Program-made: the position numbers and the translations under genes | Shown: positions 1 through 11,864 of the stretch, in pieces | Position numbering within the stretch: position 1 is the stretch's first letter | Layout: each line of letters starts with the position of its first letter | DNA from: Haplosporangium gracile | Taxonomy: Eukaryota; Mortierellomycota; Mortierellomycetes; Mortierellales; Mortierellaceae | DNA length: 29,507 bases | Assembly (NCBI GenBank): GCA_015499985.1 | Contig: JAAAUF010000520.1 | Coordinates: forward strand, 1-29,507 | Direction of reading: 5' to 3' | The notes under the pieces: model-generated | Databases searched by the model: none | What the model saw: the letters and a program-made list of their open reading frames with translations, nothing else | Told to the model about the DNA's origin: nothing

Positions 1-386
1 AAATTTGGAAGTAAACAAAATCGTGACTTGCTTCGTTTTTTTTTTTTTTTGTCATTTTATTTTGGGCTTTCACGCAATGTAGAAGGCTAGAAGAGGCTTT
101 AGGAGGCTTTTCAAGGGGAAGGAGAGGGCGTATGGGGACGGTGAGCGAGTGATACATAAAAGAAAACCTTCACGGTTCATCATCTCTTCTTTTTTTCTTT
201 GCTCGTTTCTTCTTCTTCCCCGCAGATCATCTCCTTTCTTTTTGGTTGCCACCAAATAGCTCTTTTCTCTTCTCACATCGTCAACTTTGTCACACGCCCC
301 CCTCTCTTTCCCCTTTCACCACCTCAAACAAACCTCCACTCAACTCCACTGCCACTCATCTTTACCTTCACATACTAAAACATACA
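1..386 (+). promoter_or_regulatory. Upstream region and 5' leader of EMG1
   Basis: No gene is seen here. There is a run of 15 T at 36-50, then a strongly pyrimidine-rich stretch at about 180-345, the kind of C/T-rich leader also found ahead of other genes in this window. The start codon at 387 sits in the context ACATACAATGG. No clear TATA box was identified. Promoter role is inferred from position only. Confidence 0.45.
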
Positions 387-2129
387 ATGGACCGCCCCAC
401 AACCGACATCTCGCTAGTCCCCCAAGCACCCAAGGTGCCCAAGACGACAACTGAAAAGGAAAACACTCGCCGCCTCATCGTCGTCCTCGAGTCGGCTTGT
501 CTCGAGACCTACAAGGTCGGCAAGGATAAAGATGCCCGCTACCAGTTGCTCAACTGTGACGACCACCAGGGTATTCTAAAGAAGATGGGAAAAGAGGTTA
601 CTGATGCTCGTCCTGATATCACCCACCAGGTAACTTATAGTGATTTTTGGTTTGCAATACGTGTGCGAGGAGGCATTGTTATAGGATGGTAGAGTGATAG
701 CAGGAATACAGGATCGTGGAGACTATCTTGATCTAGCAAGGGTACCGTGAATCTTATTTTGATACTCAAGGGCTTTCTTACACATGGACTATTGTCAGAT
801 CGACTATCAATCAAAACACGGCAAATCATACAACAGAAAAGATGAGAACGACACGTAGGAGGGTATCATTGAACAAAGAGCGATAGTTTGTGAACGTCCA
901 TGTTTGTCCCAGACGACGAACCTGTTTTTTTTTTTGCGCTCTTCCAACGACAGACAACGGAGGACGGACCGACAGATGGACGCAGGACGCATAAAACAAA
1001 AGGAACATCGATTGTGCAGGAGCAGCAGCAGCAAGCCGTACCAACAGCAGTTTCTGTTTTTGAGCGCCATCGGCTGGCTGTATCATTGGAGCGATACATT
1101 AAATCACAAAAAAAATTCTCAGTTCCGCTCAGTTCGCATGCAATGCGGATAGGACCCCTATCCAACCAAACACCAAAAATCAAACGCCTTTTCAATGAGG
1201 GATTCAATAATCATGTAAAGAATGGCAAAACAATGACTAACCACAAGTGCATCTTTTTTCTTTCCTTTTGCAGTGTCTTCTTACCCTTTTGGACAGTCCT
1301 TTGAACAAGGCTGGTCTCTTGCAGGTGTACATCCACACGGCCAAGAATGTCCTCATTGAGGTCAACCCCCACGTCCGTATCCCAAGAACCTTCAAGCGCT
1401 TCTCTGGATTGATGGGTATGTTGACCAGTTTTATTTCCTACTGTTGTCGTTGTCCTGTTCTTTAAAGGGAGGAAGGGTCACTTGCTGACATTGAAATGCG
1501 GAGCAAAAAGAAAGAGACAGAGAAACAAATTTCTATCCTTATTTTATTATTGTTGTTATGAGGTGCTCATATCGGTCTTTGCAAGTCTCCCTTTTATTTC
1601 CACGAATAATTTCCTCTAATGCGTCCATTGTCTGTTACAACCAATAGTTCAATTGCTTCACAAGTTGTCGATTCGTTCTGTCAATGGATCGGAAAAGTTG
1701 CTCCGTGTCATCAAGAACCCCATCACAGACCACTTGCCTACCAAGTGCTTAAAGCTCGGTAGGGACTAGCACAAAATGCTTCTGTTTTGCCTTCAAAACT
1801 ATTCGTCGTTAGACATTTGCACAGGTTATCGATCATTATGAGCCTTGAGTTGAATCAACTAACATTATTTTTGCTCGCAATTGACGTGTGTGTCGCATAA
1901 AATAGCTTTCTCGTACGATGCCCCTGTTGTCGCATTGAAGGACTACTTGCCCACGATTCCTGAGGATTACTCGATCTGCGTTGCTATCGGAGCCATGGCC
2001 CATGGAGAGGACAATTTCGCTGATAGCTACGTGGACAAGAAGATTGGTGTTTCGGGATACCCTCTTTCTGCCTCTGTTGCCTGCGGAAAGCTCTGCTGCG
2101 GTGTTGAGGATCTCTGGGGCATTGTCTAA
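387..2129 (+). CDS. EMG1: rRNA small-subunit (pseudouridine) N1-methyltransferase Emg1/Nep1
   Basis: SPOUT-class, SAM-dependent methyltransferase that in known fungi N1-methylates a hypermodified pseudouridine of 18S rRNA and is needed for 40S assembly in the nucleolus. Deduced exons are 387-629, 1274-1415, 1648-1758 and 1906-2129, all bounded by GT...AG and phase-consistent, giving 239 residues (the yeast protein is about 250). Family landmarks are visible in order: [13 protein letters not shown] near residue 30, [34 protein letters not shown] across the first splice, [27 protein letters not shown], and the C-terminal knot region with [10 protein letters not shown] and [15 protein letters not shown]. 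The ATG at 387 is the first in frame giving the usual short charged N-terminus; an upstream in-frame ATG at 246 lies in the C/T-rich leader and is unlikely. Introns are 644, 232 and 147 nt. No defects seen. Confidence 0.95.
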
Positions 2130-3910
2130 ATCTACTCGGGAAGCATTCCAGGATACAAACAACCTATAACCCCTTTCGCCTCTCCTACTTCATTCATTAC
2201 CTTCGGACCAGCAAGTAGGATCATTGAGGAAGTCGGGAACTCGAGCAAGTTTGCCTTTTTTTTGTTTTTTTTCAGCTGACAGGATCATGAGGCAGTTTTC
2301 TTATGGGTGTTACCTTTCACCTACCAGAGGGTACACCCTCGCTAATTTCTTATCTTTGCTCGGCTGTTTTCTTTCAGATTTCGCACTTTATCCTTTTCTT
2401 TTCTTCTCTTTCATCTTCTTGTTGCATCTTCTTCGTTTTAAATGATGTACCCTTTCCCCCTTTCACAAGTTTTTCTGTTTCCCTCTCTCTGTGTTTCATT
2501 TTTCTTTTTCTTTGTCATTTCACCATGTACTCTATATTTTCAACAAATGTGTCAATTATCATCCTCTTTTTTTTCGTTTTATTTGTCCCCATGCAAGATG
2601 GGGCAAACTGCGCTATACTTACTTTTTTTTCTTCATTATTTTATTTTCCTTCATTGATCATGCATGTGTGTCCATGGTCGTTTCTTTCGTAAAGGAGTTC
2701 TTCCGGACTCGTTGCAAGGAAATTGAGCGTGGTCTTGGCGGCGTATCTCTAACGTTAAGAGGACGGTGATTATATGCGCGTTTTCGCCACTTTGCTCCCT
2801 TACCCTTTCTTTTCTTGTTTTTTTTCGTTTTATGTTGTTTTGCCCATTCCATAGCATCTTTCTCTTTATTACCCCTCATATCAAGACGGATCAAACTTTG
2901 CATTCAACTCGAAGGATCCTTTTGCCTCCCTTTTTTTCTTTTTACTACCTTTTTTTTTTCTTTTTCTTTTCTTTTCATTGACCCTCGTCTTAACTTCTTA
3001 ATAAAGTAAGCAAGCCGGTAGGCAAGCATGCCTATCTCATGAAAGGAAGAGTAGACGAGATAGTGGTTTGTGTTCTGGCGTTTCTTGAGTATATATGCGA
3101 TGGTGTATGCACAAATCTCCACCTGGATGTTCCTTCTGTTTACAATGCAATGAAGAAGTGGATGGGGTTATTTGATCCACTTGGTTGCAAACAGGAAAGT
3201 AAGCTTTTCCCCTTCCCTTCATGTATGTCCCGATCATGACCCTCCACCCTTCCCACTTTTATTTGTTTGTGTTCCCTCTTCCTTCCACCCCTGACTGGCC
3301 GACAGCCTTTACTCTCACAGCCTTCTTTTCCTTCTGTTTCTGTTCCTGTTTATTTTTCCTTGCCCTCTTGACCTTTGCCATCCCCCATCCTTCTTCCTTC
3401 GCACATCCCCCTCCTTCACTTCTCTCACCATCGCGTTACCTTTCTTTAGTCACGCATCAGTCATTTCTCGTCATCTCTTCACCTCCCTTGTCACTTGTCC
3501 CTGCCTTTTTCCCCTCTCCCTTTTGTCACTAACCTCAATGGAACCCACCTCCCTCTTGAACTGATTTCGGTTTCCCTCCCTTTCACACTTGCGTTACAGT
3601 TGTCCGTCAACCTCCTTCGTCTTCCTTAGTCCATCTTCTTCACCCTTTTCTTTCGCCCGTGTTCCCCTTGTTCTTCACCCTTCCTTGGCTTCTTTCTGAA
3701 CACCTCAACCGTACTCTCCCACCCTTCCCCTTTTGCTCCTCACCACACTGACAACAGGGACCACACTTAGTCACCTCCAGCAACCTCCTTTTCCTCCAGT
3801 CCGTCAGGGGGGAGGAGACTACCAACATCCCACAAACAAAACTCGGGAACGTTTACAAAAAACGCACAAAAAAAAAAAAAAAAAAAAAGGCTACTATACA
3901 AAAACCTTAG
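2130..3910. other. Intergenic region, long pyrimidine-rich tracts
   Basis: No convincing gene. The + strand is T-rich at about 2240-3000 and C/T-rich at about 3220-3760, with only low-complexity ORFs. It holds the 3' end of EMG1 and the leader of the gene starting at 3911. An AATAAA lies at 3000-3005, but it is about 870 bases past the EMG1 stop, so its role is doubtful. Confidence 0.5.
3868..3888 (+). repeat. Poly(A) tract, 21 nt
   Basis: Uninterrupted A run about 20 bases before the proposed start codon at 3911. It lies in the leader or promoter of the membrane-protein gene. Such a run could exclude nucleosomes, or could be a relic of retroposed DNA, but no retroelement is seen beside it. 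Confidence 0.9.
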
Positions 3911-6900
3911 ATGGTGGTGCAACCACGACTAGTCGGGAACCTGATCCCTGGAAGGTCGAATTGGAAGGCGATTGGCCAGACAGATATCTTTATCCTCCAA
4001 CATCATTCTCGCCAGGCGACACGAGCCTATCGGATTATTACCAGGGGATTTCCGCATTATAGAGGTAACATAATTGTATTCTGTTGTTGCTGCGGTTGTT
4101 ATTTGATATTGGATTGATTGATGGGGAGACAGAGTGAAGGTGAAGAAGAGGAAGAAAGGGGGGATAGCGAAGAAAGGGGATGCATTGTCGTACTATCGTT
4201 GATGGATTGACCGTGCCTCTTTTGTCTCGGAGGAATTCTCGCGTTCCTTTGCATATCTAGGGGGACTATTGTGTTGCTAATGTGTTCATGGTGGCAGTAG
4301 CAAAAGCGAAGAGAGGAGGAAATACAAGGGCAAGACATGGGCAAGGCAAGGGCAAGGCAAGGGCACGGATGAACGGGTGGATGGATTATCAATGCACGAT
4401 GAAAGAGGAACACGAAAACGTCGAAGAGAATCACTTTGCATCGGATCCGTAGGATGATTGGTTGTAATTTCCATGGATCGAGGTAAAGCAATGCGATTCT
4501 TGGAGAAGAATGGGGTGATAAAGTCAAACTGTTGAGCTCTTCGTACTTTATATGCTCTAACCGCATGAAGGTTTATTGCTAAAGACAGGAAATAGCTATG
4601 CGTTTCTATGCTCCTCTCATATTCACTTGCACGCTACTCTCATGCACATCATTGCTCAATTACTTGTGAAAGTGAAAGCGAGAGAATCTTTTTTTGGGGT
4701 TGCATGTTCAGTCTGGAACAAGGATTTGGTAGAGGAAATAATTGAGCAATGGCCATGTATGACAACGCATGGAAAACGACAACCAAGAAAGAAAAACACA
4801 CGCCAACTCGACTGTAACACGCACAACCATATTAATCTACACTTCCACCTCATGTAATCACATGCATTCTTTTTCCCTTCTATCTTTCTTTTTATTCGTT
4901 TCTCTTGTCTTATATGTTGTTAATTGCGCAATTGAATAACAAAAAACAAAGTGGCGGAAGGAGATGCGGTGGAGGTTCTGCAGGAAGAATTGACAACACT
5001 CTCACGTCGAGCACGCGGCGCCATCCAGGGCAAAATCACGTCCAAAAAGATCTCGACCTGGCTCAAAGGAGGCACTGTCATCATGGTAAGTTCATTGCTG
5101 CATTGTAATAATAATGCAAGGGGAAGGAAAAGGGCCAAAACATGAAGGATTTATTTATTGTTCCCGCGCGCAGCGATCAAAAGGAAGAAGGGGATGGATG
5201 GTGGGACAAGTGAAAGGCGGGGATGAGATACACCATTCTCTTGTCCTACTGACTGACTAACAGGTCGACGACTGTCCCCTTTTTCAATCCAATGAAAATA
5301 AAAAAACTGAAAGGCACAAAGGGATCAAGGGGGTAATAGAGGGAAAGAGGGCAGGAAGGAAGGAAGGGGATGAGATAGAGGGAGACGAACAACAAAAAAG
5401 AGGCTAGATAGAAGAAAAACCATAGAGAGAAGGCAAGCGACATCGATGACGAGATACAAGTATGAATGGAGGCTTTGAAAGAGAAGAATGTCAGCAGGGA
5501 GAAGGGAGATCATAGATCTGAAAGAATGCAATGGAAAAGAAAAACAAAGCATTCCTTAGTATCATTAGAAAAAAAGCAGTTGAGCGAGATGATACTTTCA
5601 ACACCAACACCATTATGGTGTTGGGGAGTTACTTACTCTTGAGGCCGGCCGAAGCACTCTTCACGACTAGTTCACTAGCTCATCTTCGATCTCGTCTTTT
5701 CTTTCACTATTCGACCATCATCAACTTTTACTTCTTCTCGTTTCTTCTCTTATTCGTACTTGCTCGACGCACTGTCCATTAATCTTGCTCCTGCTCAGAC
5801 CACTCCATTTCTCTCTCATTCCTTGCTCACTTGCTATTCTCGTGCCTCTTTCCTTCATTTCCCCACCCAATTGTACCACGAAACCCACCCAGTTCTGTCT
5901 CCGTGCGCAAAACGTTGGATTTGTGCTCTTTCACTTTCACTTTCACTCTCACTCTCTCTCACACTCTCTCTCTCTCTTCCTCACGTTTCTTGCATCTGCT
6001 CCTCCTTTCGCATATATATCTGGACCATTGCCCACTTCTTTTTTTCTTTCCTGTTACTTTATGATTCCTTTGCTTTCATCCAATAGCCCCAGACTTCCCT
6101 TCTTACCCCCAAGTTTATCAACTCTTTTCTCTTCTCTTTTCACTCTTTGTCCCTTCCCTTCAGCTACCATCTGCCTCCTCACCAATTCACTCTCTTTCTC
6201 CCTCTTTCTCTCCCTCCCCTTTCCTCTCCACTAGCTCACTCACACTCACTCATACTCACTCACACTCACTCATACTCACTCACACTCACCCATACTCACT
6301 CACACTCAATCTCCCTCTCTCTCACGTAACCCTCAATATCACCTAATAACGCACATTAGTCGCCAATTACAATACCAGGACAGGACGACGACGACATTCT
6401 TGACGGCGACGACGAAGACGAAGAAGACGAGGAAGAAGACGACACTCAACTTCACCTCCTTCTCCACGACGAAGAAGGATATCTCTCTGACCTCTCAACC
6501 ATCTCCAACGAAAACGAAAACGAAAACGAAGGCACCATTACCATGACAGCCAACGGCTCGACTCTCCGCGAGAATACAAACAGAGAAAGCGCCGTCAGCC
6601 GAAGACTAATGCGACGGGCTATCTCCTTAGAGGATCTCAACACAGTATCGGCTATTCATCACAATCACCACCACATCTTAGATCAGGACTCTCTACCCGA
6701 ACGGCCGTCGTCTTCGGCCTCAATGTCCCTCCCCGTTCCTTCTGATACCCTCCCCTCCCTTCAGCCGAACGACCAGACACTATACCATCGCTACTATCAC
6801 CATCGATCTTTAGAGAGACCGTTCAACTGCAACACTCTCCTAAGCGACGACAACCAGTACTCACTGTATCGGTTGGACCGTGATCACCAGGGGCCTGCCA

Positions 6901-9263
6901 GGACAATATCACCTGATGCTGACATGGATGATCTGGCGCTCTTAGACGATGTCAGATCGACCCGATCAACCTATTCCACGAACCCAGTACTACAGGACGC
7001 TGTCAAAGATACGACTGTTACTGCTCCCGGGGGGTCGTTGGGTTGGTTGAACGCTTCACCGCTGCTAGAGGCGCTGGTGAGCTGGGTTGAGGGACCACCA
7101 AACCGACCACAACCCAAAAAGAACCCCAATGAGAAGCCCAACCCGATCCTTGAGATACCTTTCCAGTTCATTGCCCTCCTAACATATCCCGAGCCAGACC
7201 CTAAAACTGGTGACAAAATGTCCCTTGCAAGTATGTTTGTCACGCTTGGTGTCTTGGTCTATTTGATTTGCGAGTCGAACAACTAACACAACCCCTTTTT
7301 TTCAATCTTAATAGTGGTGCGGGAGACAGCATTTGTGCGGCAGAGGCGCAAGACATTGATGATGTTGACAGCATATACTCTTATAGTGCGCTACTGCAGC
7401 TTTGATTTCTTTTTGGTCGTCCTCTTTGCCAGCAACTGCGGGATGCTCTTTTTGATGAAGAACTCGGGACGGATGAATGTTAATATGGCCAAGCGAGCTG
7501 TTGGACAGCGTGTCGGATGGGCCAAGCAGTGGGCCGGAGGGTTCTTCAAACGAGGCAACGGTGGTGCGACCCACAACAACAACAATAATAACACCAACAG
7601 TTATATCGGGAATGATAACATGTCTATACATCAAGGGATTACGACGTCGAATGCCAGCTCCAGCAAGTCATTACCCAATATTTCGTCCATGCCTGCAGAA
7701 TCGACTCGTGGTGTTGGGATGACTGCCTCGATTATTGCGGGAGAGAAGACTGACAGTGCACAGGAGAACAGTCCTCAAATCAAGCGACGTGGACTTTTTG
7801 GCAAGCGCAAGGCTTATACTACCAGTTTGGCGCCCAGTCAAAGAATTGGCGCTTCGACTTCCTCTATTTTGTCACCTACCAGCGCTGCGGGAGAGGGGCT
7901 GAATGGCGATGATGTGTCTGTTATGACGGGTCGGACCAAGCGAGGATTCTTTAAGAGGAACACTAACTCTAGCTCTAACCGATCAGCTACTGCACCGCCT
8001 TTGGATCAACCGACCACATCGACCATGCCCAAACACTCGACACACTGTTCGACATCTACCACGGCTACTGCAACCATATTGACGAGTAAGAATGAGAATC
8101 CGCTGCTATCGACCTCGCCCCAGCCTCAGAACCAGTCGTTGTCGCAATTGGACTGGATGTTCCCAGCACGGTCTCCTAGCCCGAGTGCGCTACGAAAGGA
8201 GTTTGCATTGCCTGGAAACAAGACGTGGACAAGCTCGATATCGGGTTCTTCGTTGGCCGCGGCAGTGACGACAGGGACATCGACAGCTGCGGTTGCTTCT
8301 TCAGGGACACCGCCATCACCGTTACAGATGGGTCAGACAGGAGGAGGGGGTGCTCCGACAATCAACTCGTCGTTAGCATCTTCGGGATCTTCTTCGCCCA
8401 ACTCCTCTTCACCAAAATCTGTCTCTGCTACCAACCCAGCGACGACGATGGCTACTGTGAATACAATGACGGCAACGACAACGACAACGACGGTGTCCAC
8501 AGGACGATCTTTAGCTTCCGCAATCAACCCAAGGTCGCTCCTGTCCAGTTTTACATCCACTTCGGCCCAGAAACAACAACAACAGCTGAACTCTGCGACC
8601 TCACCTGTGGCACCAATATTCCCGTCGTTGATTGTTACCGCCAATACGCCAACAACGTCGGCGGCGGCGATGCCGATCTCGCCGAGACCGATCAAGGCTG
8701 TAGGACCACGAACAAGCTTCTTGACAGGATCGTTGGGTACTTCCAAGCTGCCTAGCGTTCTCGGAGAAGGTGGTGGCGGCGGATCCAACAGAAGCAATGA
8801 CGTTGGTATTTCGAACGGAGGAGGAGGAGTGTATGAGGAGGAGGAGATGCTGGAAGTGACAATGGAGTACCAGTTACATCAACACTACCAATACTCGCAG
8901 TTCAACCCACACCGAAGGGCGTCGACCGCCAGTACTGTGAGCGGCGTCAAGTATTCTACGCTGCCTTCTCCGACAGAGGCGCTATTGTATCGGGAACATC
9001 ATCATCAGCATCCCTTTGCGGTCAGTGGGCAGGATCATTTGCAGCAGCAGCTTTCGCCTCATTCCCAGATGGCGTTTCATCCGACGTGGCAGATTAGTAG
9101 TGCTGGGCTTCTTGGAGGTGCAACGGGGGCGGGAGTGAGGTCTGGCGATGGGTCTGGCGATGGGTCTGGCGATGGGTTGATGATGGTGAAGGAGTTTAAT
9201 GGAAGGAGGAGTATTGGAAGTGAAGGAGGATTTATTAGGTGCTATGACGAGTACTGCGGCTGA
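3911..9263 (+). CDS. Uncharacterised Ser/Thr-rich protein with two predicted membrane segments
   Basis: Not recognised as a named family. Proposed exons are 3911-4064, 4952-5085, 6360-7230 and 7315-9263; all junctions are GT-AG and phase-compatible, giving about 1035 residues. The N-terminal part (two small exons, residues 1-96) is basic and ordered, with RAYRIITRGFPHYRVAEG across the splice and KKISTWLKGG. Then comes an acidic Asp/Glu stretch (DDDDILDGDDEDEEDEEE), a low-complexity linker, and from about residue 330 a conserved-looking block including ILEIPFQFIALLTYPEPDP. Hydrophobic segments lie near 401-415 and 416-434, separated by RYCSFD. The last 600 residues are Ser/Thr/Gln/Asn/Gly-rich and probably disordered. 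The 4951 region opens with GTG, not a start, so it is an internal exon. The third-exon acceptor could be TAG at 6357-6359 (preferred, first AG after a CTAAT branch-like site) or CAG at 6381-6383; both keep frame. An upstream noncoding exon ending in TTAG just before 3911 is possible. A membrane role is inferred only. Confidence 0.72.
4328..4367 (+). repeat. GGCAAG hexamer array inside intron 1
   Basis: Imperfect tandem copies of GGCAAG, with GGGCAA variants, lie inside the 887-nt first intron of the membrane-protein gene. It looks like an ordinary minisatellite. Confidence 0.75.
6241..6309 (+). repeat. 20-nt minisatellite, about 3.5 copies, near an intron acceptor
   Basis: The unit CACACTCACTCATACTCACT is repeated at 6241-6260, 6261-6280 and, with one change, 6281-6300, followed by a partial copy. 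It lies in the 1274-nt intron, about 50-120 bases before the proposed acceptor at 6359, and so forms part of a very extended polypyrimidine region (about 5690-6330). Confidence 0.9.
9141..9176 (+). repeat. In-frame 12-nt tandem repeat coding Ser-Gly-Asp-Gly
   Basis: Three exact copies of TCTGGCGATGGG encode (SGDG)3 near the C-terminus of the membrane protein. The exact identity suggests recent expansion. Because the unit is a multiple of three, copy-number change would keep the frame. Confidence 0.9.
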
Positions 9264-10259
9264 AGTTATGGAAGGGTTTGACCGTGAGGCCTAAGAGGTC
9301 GAAAACGATGTTGGGTTTTGATGGAGGGCCCCTTAGACTAAGGAAAAAAAGAAAGTAGGTCGGCGGTGTATTAAAAAGATGTCGTGAAGAAGACTGTAAA
9401 AAAACGCCTGTCTTGTGAATTGCTTTTTCGCAGTGGCTTATTGGGAAGGATAGTATTGAAACGGCGCAGTCTCTATACTGGACTGTCAAAAGGGATTTGA
9501 TTGTTTGATCAGTGGGATTGATTGTTCCTGAGACTAGGAACGACTTTAATTTTGTTTCATTGATCTGACCGCGATCTTATCAGCATTGTATTATAAAAAA
9601 CAATAAAAAAAAAAAAAGGAATACAAAGCGACTCGGTTAAGTGACTTCCCGTCAGATTGGGGTTGATGGAAATTTTTGGCGCCGCTCACTTTCTCTGATT
9701 TTTGCTATTTTAACGGGGAGACGGTCAGAATAAAAAGTAGAGTGGAAAAGCAAAAACGCCTATACTTTTTTTTACTAGCTAGCTGTCAAAAGGATTCATT
9801 TGACCTGACTGGCCTAGGGTGGCCGTCGCCTTGAAAAGACGCTGGGGTTCCAGGTCCTGTAGTAAGAGGCAATATCGTGCGAGTAAATCAAGGCAACGTC
9901 GCTTGACCTTTTGTGCTGTTATCAGGCACACCAAGCATTTAGGCACATACATTCACGGAATGGACAATGATGCACACAATAAAGAATAGCCAAGGAAGCA
10001 GGACCATGGCTGCCATTACCCTCACTCACTCACTCACTCTTTCCCTTCTTCCTCTTTTGCTGCTTTTCTCATCTACTCTCACTGTCTCCTACTCTCCTCT
10101 TGTACTCTTGCTGTTTTATTCTTCCCTTCTTGCGACACGGTCACGGTCTCTCGTATGCCCTTGGTTCCGTTGCTCCAACGTCCATCAGCAGGTCCAATCC
10201 TGGTGACCGTCATAGGATTCTTTTCACCGAGATCTATGTTGACCTTGTCTACTACTCCA
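9264..10259. other. Intergenic region
   Basis: It holds the 3' flank of the membrane-protein gene and DNA leading into the F-box relic. No coding region can be supported. A short CACT/ACTC array lies at about 10020-10040 in pyrimidine-rich DNA. Confidence 0.5.
9602..9607 (+). terminator. Candidate polyadenylation signal AATAAA
   Basis: AATAAA runs into an A tract about 340 bases after the TGA at 9261-9263. It is the first canonical signal after that stop. Use is inferred from position. Confidence 0.4.
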
Positions 10260-11864
10260 ATTGCATAATTGTCTACCAGGATCGCCTCGCACTAACAACA
10301 GGACAAACTTTCTCACGACCATTATGGCTCGATCCACCAGATCTACATCTCTGCCGAGTGCCCCTGATTCCACCAATGGCTCTTCTAACTACGATTTTAA
10401 TCGATATCGACTGCGCATCAACCAACAACAGTGCCAAGACCTGCTCTTATTGTCTCCCGAGTTATCGCAGTCCCAGAGCAACTTTTACCCAAGCCTGCTG
10501 AATACTCCAGCTCAGTCCTCATCTTAATCAAGTCAGCGTCACAGGATTCACACTCAAGGGTGACCGCGACGTTGCCCTATTCACTGCGTCGATCTTTGGT
10601 CTGGAAAAGTTGCAGTAACTCTCACTTTTAGCCGCATACTAGACACTAGTCGAACACCCACTCACACTAACTCTGTTTTTCAGCTACTCATCATCTCTAC
10701 AAGCCTTGAAAATAGAATTATACGAGTACTACGATCAGGAAGGTGAATACGAGGATGATCATGGCGTCTTGGAATCAGGAGAGCTACAATCATGGGAGAA
10801 GGAGGACGAGGAGTCTGGCCTGCCATCGACACCTTGATGCCAGGAACCATTAGTCCGCTCGAAAAAGTCTCGATCTCAAGGCTGTGAAGGAGAATGTCTC
10901 AGAGGCCGATCTCCTGTCGATGTTGCGACATTGTCCGAACCTTTGCGAGCTTGGGATGCCCAACATTGACGAGACCGAGGATGCGGACTGACTTGCAGCT
11001 ACGATCGTCGAGTCCTGTCCGGTCTTGAATAAATTTATCTCTCGGGACTACGGCAAGAATGATGCGGATGGCGCGCTGATGTTACGGATTATGGATCTGT
11101 TATCCTTACAGCAGGCCAAGCGCCTCTACTGTGAGGAGAGCTCATTCACGATTCCTGAACTGGACGCAGCAGCGCTTCTCAGGAGGCATTCTTTCACGTT
11201 GCTGTGGTTGACTTTAGGCGGGTGTCGCAATATCAACTTCAAGGCGATCCAGATCCTTTTGGTGGAATGCCGAGGCCTTGAAGTGTTGAAGGCTCGGTAG
11301 TTAGACGAACGACATGAACTGTGTATCGAGTTGGAGGACGCGATCGAATTCCCATGGCGGTGTGCAAGAATACGGGATCTGAACCTTACCACCGACGTAT
11401 CGGATGAGCCACTTCATCGACATCTTGGGATAGAATCTTACTACAACCGATCAGCCCCAATGACACTCTCTGCAGCGGAGAGAGAGCAGTTTGCGAAACT
11501 GGACGCTCTCTATAGTCAAATAGGAACTTTTACACAAATCGAGGTGCTTTGTTTGGGTGTTGTATTCTATGATCCAGTGGGCCTGCGTCCATTATCCAAG
11601 CTCACGAGGTTCAACACGTTTCCTGGCATGCTCAGCATCGGCGATGAAACTACTGGATGACCAGGATATCTTCATCCTCTGGCTGCGTTGACGAAGTTGA
11701 GGAAGCTGAGTGGATCGGTTTCGGCGGCGACTGACGAGGCCAGGATGACGGTGGGACTGAAGGAAGCCGAGTGGATGTAGGAGCATTGGCCGCTTCATAA
11801 ATTTGACCTCATCTTTCCACATTGTCGCATTTTTCAGGATGTGACCAGATGGTTGAAAGATTGA
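10260..11864 (+). pseudogene. Decayed F-box/LRR-type gene
   Basis: Leucine-rich text typical of fungal F-box/LRR proteins is scattered over three frames. One block near 10505-10614 reads LSPHLNQVSVTGFTLKGDRD and ASIFGLEKL; it may splice by GT at 10615 and TTTTTCAG at 10683 to a block beginning YSSSLQALKIELYEYYDQEG. After frame changes near 10830 and 10875 a third block includes LLSMLRHCPNLCELGMPNI and runs to the end in one frame, with LLWLTLGGCRNINFKAIQIL and LTKLRKLSGSVSAA. That last frame is cut by TGA at 10989, TAG at 11298, TGA at 11658 and TAG at 11778, before TGA at 11862. An F-box itself is not visible, so the N-terminus is lost or unrecognisable. The 5' limit is approximate. An intact gene of the same broad class lies at 14109-15875. 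F-box proteins recruit substrates to SCF ubiquitin ligases; this copy should make no full protein. Confidence 0.75.

Noticed and set aside
2303..2692. 129-residue Phe/Leu/Ser-rich ORF that looks like a membrane protein
   Set aside because: T-rich DNA gives hydrophobic translations in every frame; no conserved motif and no leader.
3733..4062. Alternative frame over exon 1 of the membrane-protein gene
   Set aside because: It stops at TAG two bases before the donor and cannot join the exon at 4952. The frame starting at 3911 joins in phase.
5785..6234. 149-residue Ser/Leu/Phe-rich ORF
   Set aside because: Low-complexity translation of a pyrimidine tract inside an intron.
6241..6309. CRISPR-like regular repeats
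   Set aside because: Units are contiguous with no spacers; it is a minisatellite in a eukaryotic intron.
8225..8755. 176-residue + ORF and 154-residue minus ORF overlapping in the last exon of the membrane-protein gene
   Set aside because: Both lie inside a longer frame with better context; the repetitive Ser/Thr codon pattern keeps other frames open.
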